DNA from: Streptomyces seoulensis
Lineage (GTDB): Bacteria; Actinomycetota; Actinomycetes; Streptomycetales; Streptomycetaceae
Direction: 5' to 3'
Length of the DNA: 64,000 bases
Assembly: GCF_004328625.1 (NCBI RefSeq)
Contig: NZ_CP032229.1
Location: forward strand, 868,001 to 932,000
In this document: positions 36,941-50,653 of the stretch, in pieces
Layout: every line of letters starts with the position of its first letter
Position numbering within the stretch: position 1 is the first letter of the stretch
The notes under the pieces: model-generated
What the model saw: only the letters and a program-made list of their open reading frames with translations
Databases searched by the model: none
What the model was told of the DNA's origin: nothing
Program-made: the position numbers and the translations under genes

Positions 36941-39088
36941 TCAGCCGATGTCCGGCGGATCGATCCGCACCCGTACCGGCTCCCCGCTCCCCCGCGCCAT
37001 CCGCGCCGCCTGCGCCGTCTTCAGCGCGGCGGCCAGGGCGGAGCCGCTGCCGGGCGGTACCCGGATCAGCGCCCGTTCCCACTGCTCCCCCGGCGGAGGC
37101 GCGCCGGGTCTGCGCGGGCGGCCGGGCAGGGTCGGGGGCAGCGGCACCGGGCCCAGCACCTCCGCGTCCGGGGGCGACTCCACGGCGGCGAGGAACTCGG
37201 CGACCGCTTCGGGCGTCCCGGACACCGCGGCCATCCGCGACACCGGCGGGAAGCCCAGTTCGGCCCGCTCGGCCAGCTCCCGGACCGCGAACCCGACGGG
37301 GTCCCAGCGGACCAGCGCCTGCACCGGCCGCAGGGTCGGCTCGGCGACGACGACCACGGTCCCGCCGTCGCCCTGCGGCCGGACCAGGGCGGCCGCGCCG
37401 ATCCAGCGGCGCAGCGCGTCCTCGCCGGAGCGCAGGTCCGGCCGGCCGAGCATGGCCCAGCCGTCGAGCAGCAGCGCGGCCGCGTAGCCGCCCTCGGCGA
37501 CGGGTTCGGCGCCCGGGGTGCTGACGACCAGCGCGGGCGCGTCCGGCACGGTGTCGAGGACGTGCTCGCGCCCGGAGGTGCGGACCGGCACGGCGGGGAA
37601 GGCGCGCCCCAGTTCCTCGGCGGTACGGCGGGCGCCGACGACCTGGGCGCGCAGCCGGAAGCCGCCGCACTCGGGGCAGTGCCAGGAGTGCTCCTCGCGC
37701 CCGCACCACTCGCAGCGCAGCGCCCCGGCGTCCTGTGCCTGGAGCGGCCCGGCGCAGTGCGCGCACCGCGCGGGGGCGCGGCACTGGGCGCAGGCCAGAC
37801 GGGGCACGTAGCCGCGCCGGGGCACCTGCACCAGCACCGGGCCGGTCTTGAGCCCCTCGCGGACGGCCTGCCAGGCGAGGCTGGGGAGCCGGGCGGCGCG
37901 GGCGGCCTCGTCGCGGGCGAGGTCGGTGTCCCCGACGGTGCGTACCAGCGGGGCGGTGCGGCGGACCTGGTCGCGTCCGGCGGTCAGGGGCCGCGCCCAG
38001 CCGCTCTCGACGAGCTGCGCGGCTTCCACGGTGCAGCTCCAACCGCCCACCAGGAAGGCGCACTTGTCGAGCGAGGCGCGCAGCAGCAGGACGTCGCGGG
38101 CGTGCGGCTGGGGGGCGTGCTGTTCGCTGTGGCTGTCGTCGCCGTCGTCCCAGATCGCCACCAGCCCGAGGTCGCGCACGGGGGCGAACATGGCGGCGCG
38201 GGTGCCGACGACCGCCCGTACCGAGCCGCGCCGGACCGCGAGCCACTGCGCGTACCGCTTCTCGGGGCCGGCGTCGGCGGTGAGCAGCGCGTGGTGGCCC
38301 TTGCCGAGGAGGCCGGTGAGCCCGGCGTCGACCCGCGCGGCGGTCCGGCCGTCGGGGACGACGACCAGGGCGCCGCGTCCCGAGGCGAGGGTGGCGGCGA
38401 CGGCGCGGGCGATCTCCTCGCTCCATTCGGGTCCCGGCAGCGCGTTCCACACCGCGCGGGGCGCGGCGCCGGACGCCAGGGCGGCGAGGAAGGCGGGACC
38501 GTGCTCGTAACGGGCCCAGGTGCCCGCGTCCGGGGCGGGGGGCGCGGGCAGGGGCTCGGGGGAGGCGCGCTTCTCCGCGCGGGCGCTGCGCGGCGGTACG
38601 GCCAGTTGCAGCACGTCGGCGAGGCTGCCCGCGTACCGGTCGGCGACGGCGCGGGCGAGTCCGAGGAGTTCCTCGCCGAGCACCGGTTCCGGGGAGACGA
38701 CCTGGGCGAGGGCGGCGAGCGGTCCTGAGTAGTCGGACTCGTCCCGCCGCTCGATCAGGTAGCCGTCGATCAGGCCGCCGCCCTCGCGCCGCCCGTCCCG
38801 CACCCGGTGCCGCCCGGCGCCGAACCGCACCCGGACCCGTACGCCGGGCTGGGCGTCGGCGTCGAGCTCCTCGGGCACGGCGTAGTCGAAGTACCGGTCG
38901 AGGTGGAGGACGCCCTTGTCGACGAGCACCCGGGCGACCGGCCGGTCCTTGGCGAGCGCGGCCCCCCGCCAGGTGCGCGGCTTGGCGCGCGGCACGTCGG
39001 CGCCGCGCACGCTCTCCCGGATGAGCGCGAGCTGCTCCGGCGGTGGCCCCTCGGCCCCGCCGTCCCCCGGCCCGTTGTCGCTGCTCAC
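36941..39088 (-). CDS. priA: PriA-like primosomal protein lacking canonical helicase motifs
   Basis: A 715-residue protein from GTG 39088. The N-terminal DNA-binding domain is recognisable (VARVLVDKGVLHLDRYFDYAVPEEL; VRVRFGAGRHRVRDG). The zinc module is intact, with four C-x2-C pairs in LACAQCRAPARCAHCAGPL and LRCEWCGREEHSWHCPECGGF. The helicase core is degenerate: no G-x4-GK(S/T) P-loop is present, and the DEEH box reads WDDGDDSH. Actinobacterial PriA proteins are known to have this loss. It presumably still binds forks and loads DnaB in replication restart without ATP-driven unwinding. Loss of helicase is seen in sequence; the role is inferred. Confidence 0.9.
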   Translation of the reverse strand: MSSDNGPGDGGAEGPPPEQLALIRESVRGADVPRAKPRTWRGAALAKDRPVARVLVDKGVLHLDRYFDYAVPEELDADAQPGVRVRVRFGAGRHRVRDGRREGGGLIDGYLIERRDESDYSGPLAALAQVVSPEPVLGEELLGLARAVADRYAGSLADVLQLAVPPRSARAEKRASPEPLPAPPAPDAGTWARYEHGPAFLAALASGAAPRAVWNALPGPEWSEEIARAVAATLASGRGALVVVPDGRTAARVDAGLTGLLGKGHHALLTADAGPEKRYAQWLAVRRGSVRAVVGTRAAMFAPVRDLGLVAIWDDGDDSHSEQHAPQPHARDVLLLRASLDKCAFLVGGWSCTVEAAQLVESGWARPLTAGRDQVRRTAPLVRTVGDTDLARDEAARAARLPSLAWQAVREGLKTGPVLVQVPRRGYVPRLACAQCRAPARCAHCAGPLQAQDAGALRCEWCGREEHSWHCPECGGFRLRAQVVGARRTAEELGRAFPAVPVRTSGREHVLDTVPDAPALVVSTPGAEPVAEGGYAAALLLDGWAMLGRPDLRSGEDALRRWIGAAALVRPQGDGGTVVVVAEPTLRPVQALVRWDPVGFAVRELAERAELGFPPVSRMAAVSGTPEAVAEFLAAVESPPDAEVLGPVPLPPTLPGRPRRPGAPPPGEQWERALIRVPPGSGSALAAALKTAQAARMARGSGEPVRVRIDPPDIG

Positions 39089-39145
39089 GCTCGCATTCTC
39101 CCAAAGACCACTGACAGCGCCGTCCGCCGAGGCGCCCGGAACGTG

Positions 39146-39183
39146 CCGGGGCCCGGCGTCCCCGAAGGGAGGCCGGGCCCCGG
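39146..39183 (-). terminator. Terminator after metK
   Basis: CCGGGGCCCGGC (39146-39157) and GCCGGGCCCCGG (39172-39183) form a perfect 12-bp stem, ending 16 nt from the metK stop. It isolates metK from priA. Confidence 0.7.
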
Positions 39184-39198
39184 TTCACACGGTGCGGA

Positions 39199-40407
39199 TC
39201 AGACGCCGGCGGCCTTGCGCAGGGCGTCGACGCGGTCGGTGCGCTCCCAGGTGAAGTCGGGGATCTCCCGGCCGAAGTGGCCGTAGGCCGCCGTCTGGGC
39301 GTAGATCGGGCGCAGCAGGTCGAGGTCGCGGATGATCGCGGCCGGACGGAGGTCGAAGACCTCGTCGATGGCCTTCTCGATCTTCTCGGGCTCGATCTTG
39401 GCGGTGCCGAAGGTCTCCACGAAGAGACCGACCGGCTCGGCCTTGCCGATCGCGTAGGCGACCTGGACCTCGCAGCGCGAGGCGAGACCCGCGGCCACCA
39501 CGTTCTTGGCGACCCAGCGCATCGCGTACGCGGCCGAGCGGTCCACCTTGGACGGGTCCTTGCCCGAGAAGGCGCCGCCACCGTGGCGGGCGAAGCCGCC
39601 GTAGGTGTCGATGATGATCTTGCGGCCGGTGAGGCCGGCGTCACCCATCGGGCCGCCGATCTCGAAGCGGCCGGTCGGGTTCACCAGCAGGCGGTAGCCC
39701 TCGGTGTCGATCTTGATGCCCTCGTCCAGCAGGGCCTTCAGCTCGGGCTCGACCACGAACTCGCGGATGTCGGGCGCGAGCAGCGACTCGAGGTCGATGT
39801 CGGAGGCGTGCTGGGAGGAGACCACGACGGTGTCGAGACGGACGGCCTTGTCGCCGTCGTACTCGATGGTGACCTGGGTCTTGCCGTCGGGACGCAGGTA
39901 GGGGATGGTGCCGTTCTTGCGGACCTCGGAGAGGCGCTTGGACAGGCGGTGCGCCAGGAAGATCGGCAGCGGCATCAGCGTCGGCGTCTCGTCCGAGGCG
40001 TAGCCGAACATCAGGCCCTGGTCGCCCGCGCCCTGCTTGTCGAGCTCGTCCTCATCGCCCTCGACGCGGTTCTCGTACGCCGTGTCGACGCCCTGCGCGA
40101 TGTCCGGGGACTGCGCGCCGATGGACACCGAGACGCCACAGGAGGCGCCGTCGAAGCCCTTCTTGGAGGAGTCGTAGCCGATCTCGAGGATCTTCTCGCG
40201 CACCAACTGGGCGATGGGCGCGTAAGCCTTGGTCGTGACCTCGCCGGCCACGTGCACCAGGCCGGTGGTGATCAGCGTCTCGACGGCGACGCGGGACGAG
40301 GGGTCCTCGCGGAGCAGCGCGTCGAGAATGGTGTCGCTGATCTGGTCAGCGATCTTGTCGGGGTGACCTTCGGTCACGGACTCCGAGGTGAACAGGCGAC
40401 GGGACAC
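39199..40407 (-). CDS. metK: S-adenosylmethionine synthetase
   Basis: Makes SAM from methionine and ATP. The 402-residue enzyme has the family marks [37 protein letters not shown] (with GAGDQG), [15 protein letters not shown], and the P-loop [19 protein letters not shown]. Binding residues for Mg, K, ATP and methionine look intact. It is flanked by a terminator on each side, so it is a monocistronic unit; a perfect 19-bp palindrome lies upstream of its probable promoter. Confidence 0.98.
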   Translation of the reverse strand: MSRRLFTSESVTEGHPDKIADQISDTILDALLREDPSSRVAVETLITTGLVHVAGEVTTKAYAPIAQLVREKILEIGYDSSKKGFDGASCGVSVSIGAQSPDIAQGVDTAYENRVEGDEDELDKQGAGDQGLMFGYASDETPTLMPLPIFLAHRLSKRLSEVRKNGTIPYLRPDGKTQVTIEYDGDKAVRLDTVVVSSQHASDIDLESLLAPDIREFVVEPELKALLDEGIKIDTEGYRLLVNPTGRFEIGGPMGDAGLTGRKIIIDTYGGFARHGGGAFSGKDPSKVDRSAAYAMRWVAKNVVAAGLASRCEVQVAYAIGKAEPVGLFVETFGTAKIEPEKIEKAIDEVFDLRPAAIIRDLDLLRPIYAQTAAYGHFGREIPDFTWERTDRVDALRKAAGV

Positions 40408-40522
40408 AACGCTCCCTGGGGTTGCAGCGGCTGCTGGCTGATCATTGAAGGACCACGTCGGGAGCTGCGCCCAACGTCGTCCGCGAACAGTTTATCGGTC
40501 GCACCTGGCCGCAGGGCCACCT

Positions 40523-40541
40523 GTTCTCGCCCAGCGAGAAC
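40523..40541. promoter_or_regulatory. Perfect palindrome upstream of the metK promoter
   Basis: GTTCTCGC (40523-40530) and GCGAGAAC (40534-40541) flank CCA. On the minus strand a -10-like TAAACT lies about 30 bp nearer metK (complement of 40489-40494). No plus-strand gene is nearby, so it should relate to metK, as an upstream activator site or cruciform. Confidence 0.4.
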
Positions 40542-40618
40542 GCTGTGACCTGCGGCACAGGCATTCTGCACGCTGGAGCGTGGCCTTGAACAGATCCGCC
40601 ACGCGCCATCGCGGTATG

Positions 40619-40655
40619 AAAAAAAGACTCCGGGTGGCCGAAAACCGGCCGCCCC
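40619..40655 (-). terminator. Rho-independent terminator after coaBC
   Basis: On the minus strand a GGCCG/CGGCC stem with extended GGGGCGG/CCACCC flanks is followed by seven T residues (A run 40619-40625 on plus). This is the only T-rich terminator in the window. It lies 25-60 nt past the coaBC stop. Confidence 0.8.
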
Positions 40656-40680
40656 GAACGGCCCAGCCCGCTCAGCCCGC

Positions 40681-41883
40681 TCAGCCCAGCCGGGCCGCGA
40701 CCAGATCCCAGACGGTGTCCGCGAGGGCCCCCTTCGGCCCGTGCGGTACGGCCGTCTCGGTGCCGTCGGCGCCGAGGACCACCGCCTCGTTCTCCTCCGA
40801 GCCGAAGGTCCGGCGCTCTCCCACCTCGTTCACCACCAGCAGGTCGCAGCCCTTGCGGGCCAGCTTGGCGCGGCCGTTGGCGAGCACGTCGTCGGTCTCG
40901 GCGGCGAAGCCGACGACGACCTGTCCGGGGCGGGCGCGTTCGGCGGCGACCTCGGCGAGCACATCGGGGTTGCGGACCAGGGCGACCGGCTCGGGCTCCT
41001 GGCCGTCCTTCTTCTTGATCTTCCCGCTCGCGTAGACCGCCGGGCGGAAGTCGGCGACGGCGGCGGCCATGACCACGGCGTCCGCGTCGGCGGCGGCCTT
41101 GAGCACCGCCTCACGGAGCTGGACGGCGGTGCCGACGTGCACGAGGTCCACCCCGGCCGGGTCGGGCAACCCCGCGTTGGCCGAGACCAACGTCACGCGG
41201 GCCCCGCGCGCGGCGGCGGTCCGGGCGAGGGCGTACCCCTGCTTGCCGGAGGAGCGGTTGCCGAGGAAGCGCACCGGGTCCAGCGGCTCACGGGTGCCGC
41301 CCGCCGAGACCACCACATGGCGCCCGGCGAGGTCCGGCCCCGCCACGCCCCGCGCCAGCACCCGGCGGCACACCTCGAAGATCTCCGCCGGGTCGGGCAG
41401 CCGCCCCTTGCCGGTGTCGACGCCCGTGAGGCGGCCCACGGCGGGCTCGATGACGACCGCGCCCCGGCGGCGCAGGGTGGCCACGTTCTCCTGGGTGGCC
41501 GGGTGCTCCCACATCTCGGTGTGCATCGCGGGCGCGAAGACCACCGGGCAGCGGGCGGTGAGCAGGGTGTTGGTGAGCAGGTCGTCGGCGAGACCGTGCG
41601 CGGCCTTGGCGAGCATGTCGGCGGTGGCGGGCGCGACCACCACGAGGTCGGCGTGCTGCCCGATGCGGACGTGCGGCACCTCGTGGACGCTGTCCCAGAC
41701 CTCGGTGGAGACCGGGTTGCCGGACAGCGCGGACCAGGTGGCGGCGCCGACGAAGTGCAGCGCGGAGGCGGTCGGCACCACCCGCACGTCGTGCCCCGAC
41801 TCGGTGAGCCGTCTCAGCAGCTCACAGGACTTGTACGCGGCGATGCCACCGCTGACGCCCAGCACGACCTTCGGCTTGTCCAC
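40681..41883 (-). CDS. coaBC: Bifunctional phosphopantothenoylcysteine decarboxylase / phosphopantothenate-cysteine ligase
   Basis: Makes 4'-phosphopantetheine for coenzyme A in two steps. The start is set at GTG 41883 because family members begin (M)DKPKVVLGVSGGIAAYK and the longer options (GTG 41952, ATG 41937) fall in or beside the rpoZ terminator; they would add 18-23 residues of repetitive acidic sequence. The CoaC half (~1-180) has GVSGGIAAYKSCEL, VAPATADMLAKAAHG and the APAMHTEMWEHP active-site loop. The CoaB half (~190-400) has VVSAGGTREPLDPVRFLGNRSSGKQGYALA and KIKKKDG. 400 residues. Confidence 0.9.
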   Translation of the reverse strand: MDKPKVVLGVSGGIAAYKSCELLRRLTESGHDVRVVPTASALHFVGAATWSALSGNPVSTEVWDSVHEVPHVRIGQHADLVVVAPATADMLAKAAHGLADDLLTNTLLTARCPVVFAPAMHTEMWEHPATQENVATLRRRGAVVIEPAVGRLTGVDTGKGRLPDPAEIFEVCRRVLARGVAGPDLAGRHVVVSAGGTREPLDPVRFLGNRSSGKQGYALARTAAARGARVTLVSANAGLPDPAGVDLVHVGTAVQLREAVLKAAADADAVVMAAAVADFRPAVYASGKIKKKDGQEPEPVALVRNPDVLAEVAAERARPGQVVVGFAAETDDVLANGRAKLARKGCDLLVVNEVGERRTFGSEENEAVVLGADGTETAVPHGPKGALADTVWDLVAARLG

Positions 41884-41953
41884 CGTCTCCACCGTCTCCC
41901 CGGATTCCCCGGACTCTCGAGAACCTTCGACACCCATGAACACCCATGACACA

Positions 41954-41988
41954 CCACAGGCCCGGCAGCATGACTGCCGGGCCTGTGG
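41954..41988 (-). terminator. Strong terminator between rpoZ and coaBC
   Basis: CCACAGGCCCGGCAG (41954-41968) and CTGCCGGGCCTGTGG (41974-41988) make a perfect 15-bp stem with a 5-nt loop. It lies about 45 nt past the rpoZ stop. The symmetry allows action in both directions, but both genes point leftward. Confidence 0.85.
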
Positions 41989-42032
41989 ATAAGTCGACCG
42001 CGATCTGAAAGTACGACCGCGAACGGCGGGAA

Positions 42033-42305
42033 CTACTGGACCGGGCCCTCGATGGCCTCGGAGGTCAGCAGACCGGCGTTGATCTCGCGCAGCGCGATCG
42101 AGAGCGGCTTCTCGTGGACGTGGGTGTCGACGAGCGGACCGACGTACTCGAGGAGGCCCTCACCGAGCTGCGAGTAGTACGCGTTGATCTGACGGGCACG
42201 CTTGGCCGCGTAGATCACGAGGCTGTACTTCGAGTCGGTGGCCTCGAGGAGCTCGTCGATCGGAGGGTTGATGATGCCCTCGGGCGCGGTGATGGAAGAG
42301 GACAC
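42033..42305 (-). CDS. rpoZ: RNA polymerase omega subunit
   Basis: A 90-residue subunit that clasps the beta-prime C-terminus and aids core assembly; also a ppGpp-binding surface in some bacteria. From ATG 42305: [44 protein letters not shown] matches the omega fold (helix 1-2 with the R-A-R-Q-I-N motif), ending in [15 protein letters not shown]. It follows gmk by 84 nt on the same strand, a widespread gmk-rpoZ pairing, and ends at the 15-bp terminator. Confidence 0.96.
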   Translation of the reverse strand: MSSSITAPEGIINPPIDELLEATDSKYSLVIYAAKRARQINAYYSQLGEGLLEYVGPLVDTHVHEKPLSIALREINAGLLTSEAIEGPVQ

Positions 42306-42389
42306 GCTCTGCCTTCCGATGGGTGGGAAAGAATCAGTCGGTGTGGAGCACCGTGACCGGTGAGTCCTGTCGATGGACGGCGGTCACGA

Positions 42390-42983
42390 TCACACAACGT
42401 CCATCAAGGCTAGCAGCTCCCCGGCCACGTCCTCGACGGAGGTGTTGACCAGGGTCACGTCGAACTCGGGCTCGGCGGCCAGTTCCGTCCGGGCCGCCTC
42501 CAGCCGGCGCTCGATGACCTCCGGCGGCTCGGTGCCCCGGCCGGTGAGCCTGCGCACCAGCTCATCCCAGGAGGGCGGGGCGAGGAAGACCAGTTGGGCG
42601 TCGGACATCGACTCGCGGACCTGCCGGGCGCCCTGGAGGTCGATCTCCAGCAGCACCGGCTCGCCCTTCTCCAGCCGCTCCAGCACGGCCGTGCGCGGCG
42701 TGCCGTAGCGGTTGCCGGCGAACTCGGCCCACTCCAGCAGCTCGCCGTTGGCGATCAGCTTGTCCATCTCCTCGTCGCTGACGAAGAAGTAGTGGACGCC
42801 GTGCTGCTCGCCGGGGCGCGGCTTGCGGGTCGTCGCGGACACCGACAGCCAGACGTCGGGGTGTTCTTTGCGCATGTGGGCGACGACCGTGCTCTTGCCG
42901 ACCCCGGAGGGGCCGGAGAGCACGGTCAGCCGCGGACGTGCGTCCGGGGGTACGGGGGACGTCCCCCGGAATGTTCCAGCCAT
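42390..42983 (-). CDS. gmk: Guanylate kinase
   Basis: Phosphorylates GMP to GDP. The 197-residue enzyme from ATG 42983 has the P-loop [13 protein letters not shown] (~24-32), the GMP-binding [35 protein letters not shown] and [12 protein letters not shown], with lid residues [16 protein letters not shown]. An extra ~17-residue N-terminal tail precedes the core. It sits between sIHF and rpoZ on the same strand. Confidence 0.96.
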   Translation of the reverse strand: MAGTFRGTSPVPPDARPRLTVLSGPSGVGKSTVVAHMRKEHPDVWLSVSATTRKPRPGEQHGVHYFFVSDEEMDKLIANGELLEWAEFAGNRYGTPRTAVLERLEKGEPVLLEIDLQGARQVRESMSDAQLVFLAPPSWDELVRRLTGRGTEPPEVIERRLEAARTELAAEPEFDVTLVNTSVEDVAGELLALMDVV

Positions 42984-43043
42984 GCAGCGATTATTCCAGC
43001 AATCCCGGAGTGTCCGGGACTCCGGTCCGGGCAGTGCCCGGAC

Positions 43044-43367
43044 TCAGGAGCCGGTGCTGCCGAACTCACGCTCCAGGGAAGCGATCTGGTTGGAACCGAG
43101 GCCGCGGACACGACGGCTCTCGGAGATACCCAGACGCTCCATGATCTGCTTGGCGCGGACCTTGCCCACGCCCGGCAGGGACTCCAGCAGAGCCGAGACC
43201 TTCATCTTGCCGATGACCTCGTTCTCCTGGCCCTGCTTGATGACCTCGTGCAGCGAGGCGCCGGAGTGCTTGAGTCGATTCTTGACCTCGGCCCGCTCCC
43301 GGCGAGCCGCGGCGGCCTTTTCGAGCGCGGCTGCGCGCTGTTCAGGGGTAAGGGGCGGAAGAGCCAC
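43044..43367 (-). CDS. sihf: Streptomyces integration host factor-like nucleoid protein
   Basis: A 107-residue DNA-binding architectural protein (actinobacterial IHF, mIHF/sIHF). GTG 43367 gives (M)ALPPLTPEQRAAALEKAA, the length of the characterised S. coelicolor protein; the longer open frame from 43490 is not needed. A long N-terminal helix (AAALEKAAAARRERAEVKNRLK) is followed by a helix-two-turn-helix with the ALLESLPGVGKVRAKQIMERLGI motif and a SNQIASLEREFG end. It affects nucleoid compaction, DNA topology, sporulation and antibiotic production. The 255-nt upstream gap holds no gene I can support. Confidence 0.93.
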   Translation of the reverse strand: MALPPLTPEQRAAALEKAAAARRERAEVKNRLKHSGASLHEVIKQGQENEVIGKMKVSALLESLPGVGKVRAKQIMERLGISESRRVRGLGSNQIASLEREFGSTGS

Positions 43368-43622
43368 GCCTACGTCACCTCGGATGTCGAACTGTCGGAT
43401 ACGGACCGGTGAGGAACCTAGTCGCCCCACACCTGGGGAGGGACGAGCAACACGCTCGCCCGCTCTCACTGCTCGGAGACTAGCGGGCATGTCCGCCGGA
43501 GTCAGCGAGAACAGCGGAAAAGTCCTGGTCAGCCTCCGTGAGGTCGGACTTTTCGGGCATACTGCCCACGATTCGTGGATGTATTCGCCTCCCGGACCCC
43601 CGGTCGAGCCCGTCCGCCGTGC

Positions 43623-44458
43623 TCAGGAGCCCGCGACGGCGGCCCTGATCTCGCCCGCGAAGGCCGCCGTGGCCGCCCGCAGCGCCGCGATGTCGGGACC
43701 GTGCCGCAGCACGCCCCGGCTGACGTTCGGCACCACGTTGCCCACCGCGCTGCCGAACACCGCCGGGAGGTCCGCCGGGGTGGCGCCCTGGGCACCGACG
43801 CCGGGGGCGAGCAGCGGCCCGTTGATGGCGAGGTCGTAGGACGACAGGTCGCCCACCGTGGCGCCCACGACCGCGCCGAAGGAGCCCAGCGGCTCGGCGC
43901 CCGTGTTCTCGGCGGCGAGGTGGGCCAGCACGGTCGCGGCCACACTGCGCCCGTCCGCGCGGACCGCGTGCTGCACCTCGGGCCCCTCCGGATTGGAGGT
44001 CAGCGCGAGCACGAACAGCCCGGTGCCGCTCTCCCGGGCCAGCTCGACCGCCGGGGCGAGCGAGCCGTAGCCGAGGTACGGGGAGACGGTGAGCGCGTCC
44101 GAGAACAGCGGGGCGTCCTTGCGCAGGAACGCCTCCGCGTACCCGGCCATGGTGGAGCCGATGTCGCCGCGCTTGGCGTCCATCACCACCAGGGCGCCCG
44201 CCGCGCGGGTCTCCTCGACGACACGCTCCAGGACGGCGACTCCGCGCGAGCCGAACCGCTCGAAGAACGCGCTCTGCGGCTTGATCACGGCGACCCGGTC
44301 GGCGACGGCCTCCACGACCGTGCGGCTGAACCGCTCCAGGCCGGCCACGTCGTCGCCCAGGCCCCAGTCGGCGAGCAGCGAGGCGTGCGGGTCGATGCCG
44401 ACGCACAGCGGGCCGCGCTCGTCCATGGCACGGCGCAGACGGGTACCGAAGGGCTCGC

Positions 44459-44462
<4 letters not shown>
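43623..44462 (-). CDS. pyrF: Orotidine 5'-phosphate decarboxylase (type 2)
   Basis: Decarboxylates OMP to UMP, the last de novo step. The 279-residue TIM barrel from ATG 44462 overlaps the pyrD stop in ATGA. The type 2 active-site motif is [20 protein letters not shown] (D-A-K-R-x-D), with [14 protein letters not shown] near the start and [13 protein letters not shown] late in the chain. It is the last gene of the pyrimidine operon; a hairpin was not obvious downstream. Confidence 0.96.
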
Positions 44463-45565
<1,103 letters not shown>

Positions 45566-45580
45566 GGCTGTCCTCATGAA

Positions 45581-45610
45581 GAGGGGGACACCGTTTCCGG
45601 TGTCCCCCTC
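45581..45610 (-). terminator. Hairpin between carB and pyrD
   Basis: GAGGGGGACACCG (45581-45593) and CGGTGTCCCCCTC (45598-45610) form a perfect 13-bp stem with a TTTC tetraloop, in the carB-pyrD gap. There is no T-tract. It may only partly terminate, or mark a processing site, because pyrD follows within 16 nt. Confidence 0.55.
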
Positions 45611-45616
45611 GGGTGG

Positions 45617-48917
<3,301 letters not shown>

Positions 48918-48925
<8 letters not shown>

Positions 48926-50072
48926 GCTGGCCCTCCCGGACGGTGCTCATCAAAGACGTGAAGCGGTCGAACAGATAGGCGGCGTCGTGCGGACCGGCCG
49001 CCGCCTCGGGGTGGTACTGGACCGAGAAGGCCGGCTGGTCGAGCAGCTGGAGGCCCTCCACCACGTCGTCGTTCAGGCAGACGTGGGAGACCTCGGCGCG
49101 GCCGAACCTGGTGTCGCTGACCTGGTCCAGCGGCGCGTCCACGGCGAAGCCGTGGTTGTGCGCGGTGACCTCCACCTTGCCGGTGGTGCGGTCCTGGACA
49201 GGCTGGTTGATGCCCCGGTGGCCGTACTTCAGCTTGTACGTGCCGAAGCCGAGGGCGCGGCCGAGGATCTGGTTGCCGAAGCAGATGCCGAACAGCGGGG
49301 TCTTCCGCTCCAGCACGGCGGTCATCAGGGCCACCGGGCCCTCGGCCGTGGCCGGGTCGCCGGGGCCGTTGGAGAAGAACACTCCGTCGGGCTCGACGGC
49401 GTAGACGTCCTCGGCGGTGGCGGTCGCCGGGAGCACGTGGACCTCTATGCCGCGCTCGGCCATCCGCTGCGGGGTCATGCCCTTGATGCCGAGGTCGATC
49501 GCGGCGACGGTGAACTTCTTCTCGCCGACCGCGGGGACGACGTACGCCTCCTTGGTGGCGACCTCCTCGTAGAGGCTCGCGCCCTTCATGTGCGGCTGGG
49601 CCTGGACCCGGGTCACCAGCTCGGCGTCGGGGGCCAGCGTCTCGCCGGAGAAGATCCCGGCGCGCATCGAGCCGCGCTCGCGCAGATGGCGGGTGAGGGC
49701 GCGGGTGTCGATGCCGCTGATGCCGACGACGCCCTGGGCGGTCAGCTCGTCGTCCAGGGAGCGCCGGGAGCGCCAGTTGGACGGCACGCGCGCGGGGTCG
49801 CGGACCACGTAGCCGGAGACCCAGATGCGGCCGGACTCGTCGTCCTCGTCGTTCCAGCCGGTGTTGCCGATCTGGGGGGCGGTGGCGACGACGATCTGGC
49901 GGTCGTAGGAGGGGTCGGTCAGGGTCTCCTGGTAGCCGGTCATGCCGGTGGAGAACACGGCCTCGCCGAAGGTCTCCCCCACGGCCCCGTAGGCGCGGCC
50001 GCGGAAGATGCGGCCGTCCTCCAGGACGAGTACGGCGGGAGTCTTCGCGGCTCCCCTGGTGGAGGTCGTCAT
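48918..50072 (-). CDS. carA: Carbamoyl-phosphate synthase small chain
   Basis: Glutaminase subunit feeding ammonia to CarB. 384 residues from ATG 50072, which overlaps the stop of the PH-like membrane gene (ATGA). The N-terminal half has [16 protein letters not shown] and [17 protein letters not shown]. The class I glutamine amidotransferase half has the nucleophile [15 protein letters not shown] and the His/Glu pair [15 protein letters not shown]. All three triad residues are present. Confidence 0.98.
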
Positions 50073-50653
50073 CGTGCGCCTTCCGTGTGGTTGGTCATCT
50101 GGTTCAGGGTGTCGGCCCAGGTGGTGTGCTCGGCCGCGTGGTCGGAGCGGAAGCCGGAGTCGATCGGCTTCCCGCCGTGCTCCCAGGTCACCACGAGCAG
50201 TCCGCCCTCGGTGAGGACCTTGCCCGCGATGCCCTTGTCGAGCCGGGCGCCGCGCAGCGCGGCCACGGGGATGAAGAAGTCGGTGGCGCCGGGGCGCTCG
50301 ACGGCCAGCCCTTCGTCGGTGAGGGTCAGCTCGGCCCGGCTGCGGGAGCCCAGGCCGTGGGCCACGATCCGGTCCAGCCACTGCCCGGCGGTGGTGGAGC
50401 CGTGGTAGCGGCCGCTGAGGGTCAGTTTCACGGGGCCGAGGTCGTCCGGCACCTCGGGGAGTGCGGGCAGGTCGCTCTGGAGGGTGCCGCGCCACTTCCA
50501 GCCCTCGCGCATCAGCCAGTAGACGAGGGCGACGAAGAGGGCCAGGCCGACGAGCCAGCCCAGCCGGGCGGCCCAGTCGGTCACCGCGGCCGACTTCTTC
50601 TCGTCGGCCAGCCCGGCGGCGAGCGATACGGCGAGCTGAGTTGCAGGTGTCAC
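50069..50653 (-). CDS. Conserved membrane protein of unknown function in the pyr operon
   Basis: A 194-residue protein from GTG 50653, coupled at both ends: its GTGA overlaps the pyrC stop and its own stop overlaps the carA start. One transmembrane helix is at ~30-50 ([18 protein letters not shown]). The remainder is a soluble beta-rich domain reading [39 protein letters not shown] and [17 protein letters not shown], which resembles a PH-like fold. The mycobacterial counterpart (Rv1382) sits between pyrC and carA in the same place. No catalytic motif is seen; role in pyrimidine synthesis is only implied by location. Confidence 0.8.
   Translation of the reverse strand: MTPATQLAVSLAAGLADEKKSAAVTDWAARLGWLVGLALFVALVYWLMREGWKWRGTLQSDLPALPEVPDDLGPVKLTLSGRYHGSTTAGQWLDRIVAHGLGSRSRAELTLTDEGLAVERPGATDFFIPVAALRGARLDKGIAGKVLTEGGLLVVTWEHGGKPIDSGFRSDHAAEHTTWADTLNQMTNHTEGAR

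Noticed and set aside
42372..42405. GATGGAC/GTCCATC inverted repeat at the gmk stop
   Set aside because: The arms are 7 bp with a 20-nt loop and overlap the gmk stop codon; too weak to call a terminator or operator.
43480..43557. A 25-residue ORF (MPEKSDLTEADQDF...) between pyrF and sIHF
   Set aside because: It has no clear ribosome site and no recognisable family; length is within chance. Left out, though conservation could be checked.
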